Numbered from the stretch's first letter, positions 34,770 to 44,581 are shown. The stretch: 64,000 bases of DNA from Flagellimonas meishanensis (GCF_019880545.1 NZ_JAINVW010000002.1:214853-278852); one strand, 5' to 3'. A program made the numbers and translations. The notes: a model not told the origin generated them from the sequence alone.

Positions 34770-37154
34770 ATGATAAAGAGCCTTTTTAAAATAGCCTGGA
34801 GAAATCTTATCAAGAGAAAGGTGTTTTCCTCTATCAGTATTTTGGGACTTGCCATTGGTTTTGGAAGTGCCATATTGATCTATCTTTTTTTGAGCTACCA
34901 CCTTTCCTTTGATGATTTTCATCCCAACCAAGACCGTATCTATAGGATGGCGACCGAAGAGCATATGGACGACATTAATTATTCTGCAAGTGTTCCCCCG
35001 GCCTTCGCCAAAGTATTTAGGGAAGATTATGCCTATGCTGAAAAAGTGGCCAAAATAGTGGACAGGGAAGGTTTGGTCCTCGATGTGGAGCAAAATGGGG
35101 GAATCAATAAATACAGCAAGAATATCATGTTCGCCGAGGAAGATTTTTTCAAGATCTTCAATTTTCCCTTGAAGAACGGTGGCAATGCTGTTTCCCTTTC
35201 GGCACCAAATACTGCGGTGATCACTGAAAGCGAAGCGCTTGAAATGTATGGAACTACCGATGTGGTCGGCAAGACCTTTGTTTTGGAAAACGATGCGACC
35301 ATTGAAATTACCGGGGTTCTAAAAGATATTCCCAACACCTCCTTTTTGAATCACGAAATCTTTATCTCTTTTGAAAACCTCGAGAAGTATTCTGAGTTTG
35401 CCCACGGCGAAAATTGGGGGGGCATCACTACCAATCTTCAATGCTATGCCCTATTAAAGCCAAATCAGGACATCGCTACCATAGAAAATGCACTCCTGGA
35501 ACTTCCCAAGCAGCACAGGCCGAACAGCAAAAACACCCATATATACAAACTTCAGCCATTGTCCGATATCCACCTTAATTTGGAGTATGGAGGTCTTAAT
35601 CCAGTTTTTCTGGTTGTTTTTGGCATCATCGGTCTTTTTTTAATCGCCATTGCGTGTATAAATTTTGTAAATATCTCAACGGCCCAGGCCTTTTATCGTT
35701 CCAAGGAAATAGGAATCCGCAAGGTACTGGGAAGTTTTAAGCGACAGCTGTTTTGGCAATTTTTGAGCGAGACTTTTCTTATCAGTCTGTTCGCCATGAT
35801 ATTGGGGATTGTCCTGGCCATTCTCTTCCTGCCGGCGTTCAATGCCCTGTTTGAAATACAATTGACCATGGAAAGTCTTGTTAGTGTCCAGTTTTTTGGT
35901 TTTCTGCTGGCATTGCTGTTATTGGTTTCCATTTTGTCAGGAAGCTATCCAGGTATACTGCTATCGCGGATAGTACCCATTTTGGCGCTAAAAGGGAAAC
36001 TTAACCATAACGATACTGGTGGTGCCACAACAAGGAAAGTCTTGGTGGTAACACAGTTTGTGATTTCCATTTCCCTTATTGTAGCCACTTTGGTCATTTC
36101 GAGACAAATCGAATATGCGACCCAGACGGATTTGGGTTTTGATAAGGAATCGATTGTAATGTTGCAGGTTCCGGAAACCATGGACTCAGCTAAGTTTTAC
36201 GATTTAAAGGAACGATTGAAGCAGGTGGTGGGTGTGCAACAAGTTTCGGGTTGTTTGACCAGTCCGGGAGCGGGGGACACCTTTTGGGATACCACTGTAA
36301 AATATAATAATCGGCCGGAACGTGAAGATTTTAGTATTTCGGTAAAGGTGGGGGACGAGGACTATTTGAATACCTTCAGCATTCCGCTGGTTGCAGGGCG
36401 TAATTTCTTTAAGAATGACTCGATAACTGAATTGCTCGTGAATGAAAAGTTCGCGGAAAAGTTGGGAATTTCATCATCGGAAGAATTATTGGGCAAAACT
36501 TTGGCCGTGAACGGCGACCGTGTTGAAGCCACGATTGTGGGTGTGGTAAGAAACTTTCATGACAGCAGCTTTACAGATGAAATAAAACCCGTATTTATTG
36601 CGCCCACCGTACGATGGTATAACGAACTCGGTATTAAAATCAACCATCTGAACACCAAGTCCACCTTGGAGCAATTAAAAAAAGAATGGTCCCAAACTTT
36701 TTCCAACCACATTTTCGATTATCGCTTTTTGGATGAGCGGGTCGCTGAACAGTATGAGACCGAACAGCGGTACCTGTCCTTATCCAAGGTATTTTCAGGA
36801 TTGGCCATTTTTATTGGCTGTATGGGACTATACGGACTCATACTTTTTTTCGTGGGACAGCGAAAAAAGGAAGTGGGCATAAGAAAGGTCCTAGGCAGCA
36901 ATATCACTGGCATTCTGACCTTGTTTTCCATAGACTTTTTAAAATTGGTGCTCATTGCCGGTGCCATAGCCGTACCGTTTGCTTGGTATTTTATGGATGT
37001 TTGGTTACAAGGATACACCTATAGAACCCAAATTCACTGGTGGTATTTTGCCATTTCGATAGTGGCCGTATTGGTTCTTACACTACTTACCATCAGCTAT
37101 CAAACCATTAGGGTAGCGATTAAAAATCCAGTGAACAGTTTGCGTACGGAATAA
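34770..37154 (+). CDS. MacB/FtsX-like ABC permease 2
   Basis: 794 residues from ATG 34770; the frame extends further upstream over permease 1 but MIKSLFKIAWRNLIKRK is the paralogue start. It is the same double MacB_PCD-FtsX architecture as permease 1, with FVNISTAQAFYRSKEIGIRKVLGS and GLYGLILFFVGQRKKEVGIRKVLGS. It is the most divergent of the four in its periplasmic regions. It starts 20 bp after permease 1 and ends NPVNSLRTE. Confidence 0.92.
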   Translation: MIKSLFKIAWRNLIKRKVFSSISILGLAIGFGSAILIYLFLSYHLSFDDFHPNQDRIYRMATEEHMDDINYSASVPPAFAKVFREDYAYAEKVAKIVDREGLVLDVEQNGGINKYSKNIMFAEEDFFKIFNFPLKNGGNAVSLSAPNTAVITESEALEMYGTTDVVGKTFVLENDATIEITGVLKDIPNTSFLNHEIFISFENLEKYSEFAHGENWGGITTNLQCYALLKPNQDIATIENALLELPKQHRPNSKNTHIYKLQPLSDIHLNLEYGGLNPVFLVVFGIIGLFLIAIACINFVNISTAQAFYRSKEIGIRKVLGSFKRQLFWQFLSETFLISLFAMILGIVLAILFLPAFNALFEIQLTMESLVSVQFFGFLLALLLLVSILSGSYPGILLSRIVPILALKGKLNHNDTGGATTRKVLVVTQFVISISLIVATLVISRQIEYATQTDLGFDKESIVMLQVPETMDSAKFYDLKERLKQVVGVQQVSGCLTSPGAGDTFWDTTVKYNNRPEREDFSISVKVGDEDYLNTFSIPLVAGRNFFKNDSITELLVNEKFAEKLGISSSEELLGKTLAVNGDRVEATIVGVVRNFHDSSFTDEIKPVFIAPTVRWYNELGIKINHLNTKSTLEQLKKEWSQTFSNHIFDYRFLDERVAEQYETEQRYLSLSKVFSGLAIFIGCMGLYGLILFFVGQRKKEVGIRKVLGSNITGILTLFSIDFLKLVLIAGAIAVPFAWYFMDVWLQGYTYRTQIHWWYFAISIVAVLVLTLLTISYQTIRVAIKNPVNSLRTE

Positions 37155-37177
37155 AAATCATCAAAAAACGAACAGTC

Positions 37178-39607
37178 ATGTTTAAAAATCACCTAAAAAT
37201 TGCTTGGAGAAGCTTACGGAAGCAACCCTTTTTAAGCGTTCTCAATACCTTGGGACTGGCCATTGGCATTGCCGGCACCTTATTGATATGCCTATACATA
37301 TATGATGAGTTGACCTATGACCGGATGTTCGCTGATGCCGAGCGCATCCATCGCATTAATGTGGATATGAAATTTGGCGGGCCCGACAAACAGGTGTCCC
37401 AAGTTTCAGGACCCATGGCCGCCGCAGTGCTACAAGATATTCCCCAAGTTGAACAGACGCTGAGGTTTAGGCCCTGGGGCACGGCTTCCTTGAGTCGTGC
37501 GGACAGCAAGGAACTTGTATTGGAAAACAATACAGCTTTTGCAGATAGTACTTTGATTGATATGTTGGGATTAAAGGTATTATATGGAAATCCAAAGGAT
37601 GCATTGTCAGGTCCAAATAAGCTGTTGTTGACCAAATCTGCTGCGGAAAAACATTTCAATCTTTCCGATGCCGTGGGCCAGGAGGTGGTATTTAACGAGA
37701 GTCAGACCTACACCGTAAGTGGGGTTATCGAGGACCTTCCAAAAAACTCCTTTTTATCTACCTATTCCGTATTCATGTCCATGCTCAGTCACCAAGACCA
37801 AAATGTGAATTGGGGTAACCATAATTATAACACCTTCATCAAACTAAAGCCGAACACGGACCCAGAGGATATTGCTGCGCCGCTACAGGGGATGGTGGAA
37901 AAATATTTGATTCCTTATGCGCAGGAGTTTTTTCCAGGAATAACCCTGGAACAGTTTGAGGCATCTGGCAATTACGTAAGGTATTCTACAATCCCTTTGG
38001 TTGACATTCATTTACATTCCAATCGGGAAGCTGACATGAGCCAAAATAGCGACTATAAGGACATCTACATTTTGTCGTTCATCGCACTTTTTCTTATTCT
38101 ATTGGCAAGCATCAATTTTATGAATCTCTCCACTGCATACTCCTTAAAGCGTTCCAAAGAAGTGGGCATTCGCAAAACACTGGGTTCAAACAAAATGACA
38201 TTGGTCCGTCAATTTCTTACCGAGTCTGGGTTGATGACTTTCGGATCTATGGTTATCGGAATCGCTTTGGTAATTGTTGTGCTCCCCTATTTTAACGATC
38301 TCGCCAATAAATCCATAGCATTTCCCTATCTCAATCCTGTTTTCTGGGGAATATTGTTGCTCTCTGTACTTATATTGGGCCTATTTTCTGGGAGTTACCC
38401 AGCCTTTTTCATGTCGAGATTCGTGCCAATAAGGGTTCTCAAGGGCACTGGGGAAAATACTGTTGGTGGTTCCAAATTGCGAAGCACCTTGGTTGTTTTC
38501 CAATTCGTGGTTTCCGTTTTTCTTATTATCGGAACCCTGGTAGTTTCCCAACAATTGCAATTTATTCAAAATAAAGATTTGGGATATGAGAAGGATCAGG
38601 TCCTGTTGGTCAATAACGTAAACCGTTTGGGCTCTGAGCTGCCTGCTTTCAAGGAACGCGTAAAAAGTTTGGCGCAGGTGGGCAATGCATCGCTAAGTGG
38701 CTTTTTGCCAACACCTTCCTACAGAACGGATTCCTCCTATTTCTTGGAAGGAAAAATGAACCAGGAATCGGCAATAAACATGCAGGGGTGGCAGGTTGAT
38801 TTTGATTACATTAATACCCTTGGTCTTAAGATGCAGGCCGGGCGTACCTTTGACCCTTCAATAACAACTGATTCCTCCGCAGTGATCATCAATGAATCTG
38901 CCTTGGCAGTAATGCAGATGGAGCCGGAAGAAGCTCTGGGTAAGCGAATTTTTAATGGAATTGGGGAAGAGGGCTTCAGCCACTTTACCATAGTCGGGGT
39001 GGTCAAAAACTTTCATTTTGAAAGTATGAGAAACCAAATTCGTCCATTGGCGCTGCACATAGGCAACAGCAGTGGCCTTATGGCCATAAAACTTAAGAGC
39101 GGGAATTTCGAAGGTGCAATAGCGCAAATACAGACCCTTTGGGATGCAACGGCCCCGGGAATTGCATTCGATTATGAATTTATGGATGATTCCTTTGATA
39201 GGGTATATCAAAACGAGCGAAGATTGGGCACCATATTCATAATTTTCACATCGCTTTCCATTTTTATAGCCTGTCTTGGCCTATTCGGGTTGGCAGCGTT
39301 CAATGCCCAAAAACGAATAAAGGAAATCGGGGTACGCAAAGTTTTGGGAGCCTCGGTAAGTCAGATTACCTACAGATTGTCCTTTGATTTTCTGAAGTTA
39401 GTATTCATTGCCATATTGGCGGCCGTGCCCATAGGATGGATAGCCATGGACAGATGGCTGCAAGATTTCACCTATCGGATAGACATTGGTTGGACTGTTT
39501 TTGTACTTGCGGCCCTTTTGGCCTCCGGCATAGCAATCCTTACCGTAAGCTATCAAAGCATAAAGGCCGCTGTCATGAATCCCGTAAAAAGCTTGCGGAC
39601 GGAATAA
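37178..39607 (+). CDS. MacB/FtsX-like ABC permease 3
   Basis: 809 residues. MFKNHLKIAWRSLRKQPFL, first helix LGLAIGIAGTLLICLYIYDEL, FMNLSTAYSLKRSKEVGIRKTLGS, and the C-terminal RIKEIGVRKVLGA. It aligns closely with permease 4 through the first periplasmic domain (FADAERIHRINVD versus FADADRIHRINLD), showing a more recent duplication of this pair. The 20 bp up to and including its ATG are identical to those before permease 4. Confidence 0.92.
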   Translation: MFKNHLKIAWRSLRKQPFLSVLNTLGLAIGIAGTLLICLYIYDELTYDRMFADAERIHRINVDMKFGGPDKQVSQVSGPMAAAVLQDIPQVEQTLRFRPWGTASLSRADSKELVLENNTAFADSTLIDMLGLKVLYGNPKDALSGPNKLLLTKSAAEKHFNLSDAVGQEVVFNESQTYTVSGVIEDLPKNSFLSTYSVFMSMLSHQDQNVNWGNHNYNTFIKLKPNTDPEDIAAPLQGMVEKYLIPYAQEFFPGITLEQFEASGNYVRYSTIPLVDIHLHSNREADMSQNSDYKDIYILSFIALFLILLASINFMNLSTAYSLKRSKEVGIRKTLGSNKMTLVRQFLTESGLMTFGSMVIGIALVIVVLPYFNDLANKSIAFPYLNPVFWGILLLSVLILGLFSGSYPAFFMSRFVPIRVLKGTGENTVGGSKLRSTLVVFQFVVSVFLIIGTLVVSQQLQFIQNKDLGYEKDQVLLVNNVNRLGSELPAFKERVKSLAQVGNASLSGFLPTPSYRTDSSYFLEGKMNQESAINMQGWQVDFDYINTLGLKMQAGRTFDPSITTDSSAVIINESALAVMQMEPEEALGKRIFNGIGEEGFSHFTIVGVVKNFHFESMRNQIRPLALHIGNSSGLMAIKLKSGNFEGAIAQIQTLWDATAPGIAFDYEFMDDSFDRVYQNERRLGTIFIIFTSLSIFIACLGLFGLAAFNAQKRIKEIGVRKVLGASVSQITYRLSFDFLKLVFIAILAAVPIGWIAMDRWLQDFTYRIDIGWTVFVLAALLASGIAILTVSYQSIKAAVMNPVKSLRTE

Positions 39608-39624
39608 TCAAAAAACGAACAGTC

Positions 39625-42057
39625 ATGATAAAAAACCATTTAAAAATTGCCTGGAGAAACCTGAAAAAGCAACCTTTTTTTACCTTTTTGAATGTATTTG
39701 GTTTGGCCATAGGCATTGCAGGGGGACTCCTTATCTCCATCTATATTTATGATGAACTGAGCTATGATACCGTATTTGCCGATGCGGACCGTATACACAG
39801 GATCAATCTTGACGTAAAGTTTGGGGGAACTGAATCCCAATCGGCTGTAACGGCGGCCCCCATGGGACCGGCAATGGAACAGGATTTTTCGCAAGTGGAA
39901 TTGACCACCCGATTTCTGGAAGTCGGAAGTCTACTTATCCGAAAGGAAAATGACATAAACAACGTAAAGGAGCTCAAGGCAACCTATGCCGATTCCACAT
40001 TTTTTAAGATGTTTGGCCTCGAACTACTTTATGGGGATACTGCAACAGCCTTAAAGGATCCCAATACTTTAATATTGACCAAAGCAGCGGCTGAAAAACA
40101 TTTCGGCATCGATAATGCCGTGGGGCAGAGGGTGGTGCTGAACGATACTGACACGTACTCCGTGACAGGGGTGATTGAGGATATGCCCAAAAATTCATTC
40201 TTGAGGGAGCATTCCGTTTTCCTGGCCATGTCCGGTACTCCCGAGGCCAATGAGGGCAATTGGGGCAGTCATAACTTCCCCACCTTCATAAAGTTTTTGC
40301 CAGATACCGATGTTGATGCGTTCCAAGAGCCGTTACAGGGTATGTTTGGAGATTATGTTATTCCATATATTCAGCGTTATTTTCCGGGAATCACGGAAGA
40401 GGAGTTTTTGGCCTCTGGCAATTATTTTAAATTCAGCACTATTCCCCTTACGAATATTCATCTGTTTTCCGACAGGGATAGTGAAATGAGCGCCAACAGC
40501 AGCATGCAGAATATCTACATTCTAACCTTCATTGCCATTTTTCTGATAGTACTGGCCAGTGTCAATTTTATGAACCTATCCACAGCGCACTCACTTAGGC
40601 GCGCAAAGGAAGTGGGTGTTCGGAAAACTTTGGGATCGGACCGATCCAGTTTGATAAGACAGTTCTTGGTCGAATCTGGATTGATTACCCTATTGGCACT
40701 TGTAGCAGGGATTACCATGGCAATGCTTTCGATGTCCTTTTTCAATTCATTGGCCGGAAAATCCTTGACCATCCCATTCATGAATCCATGGTTTTGGGCC
40801 ATTTTATTGGGCGCAACAATTTTGCTGGGAGTGCTTTCGGGACTCTACCCTGCCTTTTTTATGTCCAGATTCATTCCGGTAAAAGTGCTTAAGGGAACTG
40901 GTGAAAGTGCCATTAGTGACAGTAAGGTCAGAAATCTGCTTGTCGTTTTTCAATTTGCAGTTTCCGTTTTTTTGATTTTGGGCACTTTGGTGGTTTATCA
41001 ACAATTGGACTTTATCCAAAATAAGGATTTGGGATACTCTAAAGAACAAGTTCTGGTTGTGCAGGACCTATCTGCATTGGGAGAAAGTGCTCCTTTTTTT
41101 AAAGAGCAGGTACGACAACTGGCCAAGGTCAAAAGTGTAACGCTGAGCAGTTATCTGCCAACACCTTCGGGTAGGGCCAACACTTCATTTTTTCAAGAAA
41201 ATGCTCCTAGTCAGGAAGATGCCATCAACATGCAAGCATGGCAAGTGGATGAGAACTATCTATCCACCTTGGACATGGTCTTGGTAGCAGGTCGCGGTTT
41301 CGACCCAAAGATTACAACGGATTCCACTGCGGTAATTGTCAACGAATCCACAGTGGCCATTCTTGGGGTGACACCAGAAGAAGCTTTGGGTATGCGAATA
41401 TCGCACGATATTGGCGAGTCCAACCCTGTTTATAATCCAATTATTGGCGTGGTAAAAAACTTCCATTTTGAGTCACTCAGGAAAGATATTGGCGCTTTAA
41501 GTCTTTTTCTGGGAACCTCGGCCGACAATATGGCCGTAAAATTGGAATCGGGAGATTTTTCAAAGACCATCTCGCAAATAGAGTCCATTTGGAAAAGAAT
41601 CGCTCCCGGGCAACCTTTTGGCTTTAACTTCATGGATGATGCCTTTGATACTACCTATAAAGCCGAGCAGAATCTGGGCCGTGTTTTTATGACGTTCACC
41701 ATACTGTCCATCATTATAGCTTGTTTGGGCCTGTTTGGCCTGGCGGCCTTCAATGCCAAGAAGAGAACCAAGGAAATTGGTGTTAGAAAAGTGCTTGGAG
41801 CATCAGTGGGCCAAATTACCTATAGGCTTACCATGGACTTCCTGAAACTGGTGGGCGTAGCCATTCTTGTTTCACTTCCGTTGGGGTGGTTTGCCATGAA
41901 CAAGTGGCTGGAAGATTTTTCATATCGGATAGCAATTGATTGGCAGGTCTTTGCAGTTGCTGCCATTTTGGCCGTGGGAGTGGCAATTCTTACGGTAAGT
42001 TACCAAAGTATCAGGGCAGCCTTGACAAACCCGACCAAAAGCCTAAGAATGGAATAA
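39625..42057 (+). CDS. MacB/FtsX-like ABC permease 4
   Basis: 810 residues from ATG 39625; the open frame begins earlier inside permease 3 but MIKNHLKIAWRNLKKQPFF is the conserved start. Same double architecture, FMNLSTAHSLRRAKEVGVRKTLGS and RTKEIGVRKVLGA, ending NPTKSLRME. It is the closest relative of permease 3. It is followed 10 bp later by the second ATPase gene. Confidence 0.92.
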   Translation: MIKNHLKIAWRNLKKQPFFTFLNVFGLAIGIAGGLLISIYIYDELSYDTVFADADRIHRINLDVKFGGTESQSAVTAAPMGPAMEQDFSQVELTTRFLEVGSLLIRKENDINNVKELKATYADSTFFKMFGLELLYGDTATALKDPNTLILTKAAAEKHFGIDNAVGQRVVLNDTDTYSVTGVIEDMPKNSFLREHSVFLAMSGTPEANEGNWGSHNFPTFIKFLPDTDVDAFQEPLQGMFGDYVIPYIQRYFPGITEEEFLASGNYFKFSTIPLTNIHLFSDRDSEMSANSSMQNIYILTFIAIFLIVLASVNFMNLSTAHSLRRAKEVGVRKTLGSDRSSLIRQFLVESGLITLLALVAGITMAMLSMSFFNSLAGKSLTIPFMNPWFWAILLGATILLGVLSGLYPAFFMSRFIPVKVLKGTGESAISDSKVRNLLVVFQFAVSVFLILGTLVVYQQLDFIQNKDLGYSKEQVLVVQDLSALGESAPFFKEQVRQLAKVKSVTLSSYLPTPSGRANTSFFQENAPSQEDAINMQAWQVDENYLSTLDMVLVAGRGFDPKITTDSTAVIVNESTVAILGVTPEEALGMRISHDIGESNPVYNPIIGVVKNFHFESLRKDIGALSLFLGTSADNMAVKLESGDFSKTISQIESIWKRIAPGQPFGFNFMDDAFDTTYKAEQNLGRVFMTFTILSIIIACLGLFGLAAFNAKKRTKEIGVRKVLGASVGQITYRLTMDFLKLVGVAILVSLPLGWFAMNKWLEDFSYRIAIDWQVFAVAAILAVGVAILTVSYQSIRAALTNPTKSLRME

Positions 42058-42067
42058 AGGATAAATT

Positions 42068-42739
42068 ATGCTTTTACAACTCAAGAACATCTTTAAATGG
42101 GTCAACTCAGGGGGCCAACGTATTTTTTTGTTGAAGGACATCAATCTGACAGTCGAAGAGGGGGAGTTTATATCTGTAATGGGGCCTTCCGGTTCAGGAA
42201 AATCGACCCTGCTGAACGTGATTGGCATGTTGGATAATTTTGATGAAGGGGAATACCATTTTTTGGACGAATCGGTGCACACACTGAAAGAGAAGCACAG
42301 GGCCAATTTGTATAAGGAATACATTGGCTTCGTGTTTCAATCCTACCATCTACTTGATGACCTCACCGTTTACGAGAATCTGGAAATGCCCCTGCTCTAC
42401 AAAAAATACAGGTCATCGGAGCGAAAGGCCATGGTGGCCGATATGTTGGATAGATTCAATATGGTTGGAAAAAAGGACCTGTTCCCTGCCCAATTGAGTG
42501 GTGGCCAACAACAACTTGTAGGTGTGGCAAGGGCTTTGATTGCTGGGCCTAAGCTTATTTTGGCCGATGAACCCACGGGAAACCTTAATTCGCAACAAAG
42601 CGAGGAAATAATGCAATTGTTCAAAACGCTGAACCAAGAAGACGGTGTTACCATTATCCAAGTAACCCATTCTGAAATGAATGCTGCTTACGGTTCCCGA
42701 ATAATCAATCTACTGGATGGAAGAAAGATAGGGGATTGA
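42068..42739 (+). CDS. ABC transporter ATP-binding protein (LolD/MacB-like), second copy
   Basis: 223 residues. Walker [11 protein letters not shown]-loop FVFQSYHLL, Walker [14 protein letters not shown] and H-loop QVTHSE are present, but the signature reads [15 protein letters not shown], with Leu where nearly all relatives, including the first ATPase of this operon, have Arg. The change is next to, not within, the LSGGQ contact. It closes the operon and is followed by a terminator. It may pair with a subset of the four permeases. Confidence 0.93.
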   Translation: MLLQLKNIFKWVNSGGQRIFLLKDINLTVEEGEFISVMGPSGSGKSTLLNVIGMLDNFDEGEYHFLDESVHTLKEKHRANLYKEYIGFVFQSYHLLDDLTVYENLEMPLLYKKYRSSERKAMVADMLDRFNMVGKKDLFPAQLSGGQQQLVGVARALIAGPKLILADEPTGNLNSQQSEEIMQLFKTLNQEDGVTIIQVTHSEMNAAYGSRIINLLDGRKIGD

Positions 42740-42770
42740 TTACCCAGATTTTGTGGATTAAGAAACATTA

Positions 42771-42803
42771 AAAGCCCGTAATCCTTGGATTGCGGGCTTT
42801 TTT
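42771..42803 (+). terminator. rho-independent terminator of the ABC export operon
   Basis: Long stem AAAGCCCGTAATCC / GGATTGCGGGCTTT with one T-G pair, closed by a tiny loop, followed by a T tract to 42803. Confidence 0.88.
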
Positions 42804-42881
42804 AATACTCCATAAAGTCTAAAAGTGAAGGTGATTAACTAGCAGTTACACATGGCCATCGCTGTACATATGGTCCTTCAT

Positions 42882-43037
42882 TTAATATTTGGAACTCTTT
42901 TGGGACCATCTGTGAATCTGTTTTTCAACCGATTTGCCATGTTGTTCCCTCTGCAACGTTCCTTGCGCGGCACTGCTATTGAAACTGCTTTTCCAGCCAA
43001 ACCACATGAGCTGCGTATGCTTTAAAGGCTTATCCAT
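42882..43037 (-). CDS. possible 51-residue protein of unknown function
   Basis: An ATG (43037) to TAA (42882) frame in the 340-bp gap after the export operon. The product begins MDKPLKHTQLMWFGWKSS and ends WSQKSSKY; it is basic, without a signal peptide or membrane segment, and has three Trp and balanced codons. It lies 42 bp behind the stop of the desaturase gene on the same strand, so it would be cotranscribed with it. I do not recognise it. It might also be chance, as the start lacks a ribosome binding site. Confidence 0.4.
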   Translation of the reverse strand: MDKPLKHTQLMWFGWKSSFNSSAAQGTLQREQHGKSVEKQIHRWSQKSSKY

Positions 43038-43079
43038 GGGCGGTTCATGTGATTTTATAATCGGTCTCTTAATACTTTG

Positions 43080-43853
43080 CTAATCTTCTTTTGAAATATC
43101 CTTGAACAGGAGCATCTCTTTTACTTTGGACGAAGCACCTTCGTAAAAGCCGGTCTCATGAGTGTAACCCTTAGGATTTTTGAAGGTACCGAAGAGGATG
43201 TCGAACAGGGCAATGCCAGCATAGTTATGGGCGTGGATTCCCTTTGCATGATGTATGGTATGGGATTCTGGCCGCTGTATTAGATATCCAATCCAGGCTG
43301 GTGTTTTAATGTTGCTGTGTTGGAAAATGGATAAAAACGTGGTTATCAGAATAATTAATGTAGTGGCCTCTGGTGTAAACCCTGCAATAAGAACAAGACA
43401 GACACTGCTTACCATGATCCAACCAATCATATCGAATGGACTAAAATAAAAAGCGCCATAACTATCCAAGCGCTCGGCACTGTGGTGCATTTGGTGCATT
43501 CCTCTCCATAGAAAATTACTGTTATGCATGGTCCTATGCCATACGTATTCTCCGAACTCGTACACCAGGACTCCCACCAAGGCTCCCCAAATGGTTCCCA
43601 GGCTTGTCAAGTCAAAAACTTGATATTGGGCAAAGTAACCGTCCCAAATAATGGGAAGATAGGAAGAGAGAAAAAAGAATAATACAAAAGCAAGCATGCC
43701 CCTAAGTTTCCAAAATTTAATGTGGGGAAGCTTCCGGGCAGGAAAAAGGGCCTCCCACAACATCAATCCACCATACATGGCGAATATGATATAGGAGATG
43801 GGGTCAAAGATTAGATCAAAAGGGTTTGGTAATTGAGAAATGAATTGTTCCAT
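43080..43853 (-). CDS. sterol desaturase / fatty acid hydroxylase family membrane enzyme
   Basis: 257 residues, about four membrane helices. The di-iron histidine clusters are complete: HRTMH, HQMHHSAERLD and HTIHHAKGIHAH. Family members hydroxylate or desaturate lipids or carotenoids at the membrane with O2. The actual substrate is not evident. It is divergent from a TetR-type regulator, and the shared 110-bp region carries a TATATTTG promoter for this gene overlapped by operator-like palindromes, so repression by that regulator is likely. Confidence 0.9.
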   Translation of the reverse strand: MEQFISQLPNPFDLIFDPISYIIFAMYGGLMLWEALFPARKLPHIKFWKLRGMLAFVLFFFLSSYLPIIWDGYFAQYQVFDLTSLGTIWGALVGVLVYEFGEYVWHRTMHNSNFLWRGMHQMHHSAERLDSYGAFYFSPFDMIGWIMVSSVCLVLIAGFTPEATTLIILITTFLSIFQHSNIKTPAWIGYLIQRPESHTIHHAKGIHAHNYAGIALFDILFGTFKNPKGYTHETGFYEGASSKVKEMLLFKDISKED

Positions 43854-43887
43854 AATAATTGATTTTTTGATATTTTTCTTAATTTAT

Positions 43888-43941
43888 ACCGACTAGATTG
43901 TACAAATATAAAATTAATTTTAATTGTACCAACTAGTTTGT
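43888..43941 (-). promoter_or_regulatory. promoter and twin TetR operators between desaturase and tetR
   Basis: Minus-strand -7 box TATATTTG (43903-43910) with TTGG (43929-43932) 18 bp away is the desaturase promoter. Two near-palindromes, ACCGACTAGATTGT (43888-43901) and ACCAACTAGTTTGT (43928-43941), sit over the start point and over the -33 element. The second is also just upstream of the tetR -7-like TATCTTTA (43952-43959). Confidence 0.65.
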
Positions 43942-43963
43942 TTAAAATTTTTATCTTTACTGC

Positions 43964-44581
43964 ATGGCAAGAGATGGTAAACCTACAAGGGACAAAATAT
44001 TGACTGAGTCAAAGGCCTTGGTATTCGAAAACGGATTTTCCGGAACCAGCATAGATCAGATACTCGAAAAAACGGGTATCACAAAGGGTGCATTCTTTTA
44101 TCACTTCAAAACAAAGAATGCTTTGGCAAAAGCGCTCATTGAAGAATATGCCCGGGAAGACATTGCCCATATGGAAGAGTTTTTGAAAAAAACAGAACAT
44201 CTGAAGGGAAATGCTTTGGACCGACTTTTACAGTTTATACAGGAATGTATCAACATGATGGAGGGTTTGACCGAGCCACCGACATGTCTTTATGCCTCTT
44301 ATACCTATGAACCTAACAATTTCGAACCAGAAACATTGAAGCATATTTCAGATACGTTGTTGATTTGGAGAGCTACAATGAAAGAATTGATAAATGATGT
44401 CTTAAAGGAACACGATATGAAAATAGAGGTCGACCTTCAATCATTGGCAGACCATACGATCGTTATCTTTGAGGGCGCTTTTGTTGTATCGAAAGCGTTG
44501 AATGCCCCAGACATTACCGCAAAGCACTTAAAGCACCTAAAAAATTACTTCGAATTGATTTTTGAGCCTAAAGAGAAGTAA
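43964..44581 (+). CDS. TetR/AcrR family transcriptional regulator
   Basis: 205 residues. The N-terminal TetR helix-turn-helix is clear: RDKILTESKALVFENGFSGTSIDQILEKTGITKGAFFYHFKTKNALAKAL. The C-terminal ligand-binding domain is all helical. The ligand is unknown but probably relates to the lipid or other substrate of the divergent desaturase. Autorepression is plausible, since one operator-like palindrome lies 23-36 bp before the ATG. Confidence 0.92.
   Translation: MARDGKPTRDKILTESKALVFENGFSGTSIDQILEKTGITKGAFFYHFKTKNALAKALIEEYAREDIAHMEEFLKKTEHLKGNALDRLLQFIQECINMMEGLTEPPTCLYASYTYEPNNFEPETLKHISDTLLIWRATMKELINDVLKEHDMKIEVDLQSLADHTIVIFEGAFVVSKALNAPDITAKHLKHLKNYFELIFEPKEK

Noticed and set aside
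39436..39624. N-terminal extension of permease 4
   Set aside because: The 63 extra residues are a shadow of the permease 3 C-terminus; the true start is conserved at 39625.
37178..42057. Long internal repeats in permeases as a mobile element
   Set aside because: The similarity is explained by paralogous permeases; no terminal inverted repeats, target duplications or transposase.
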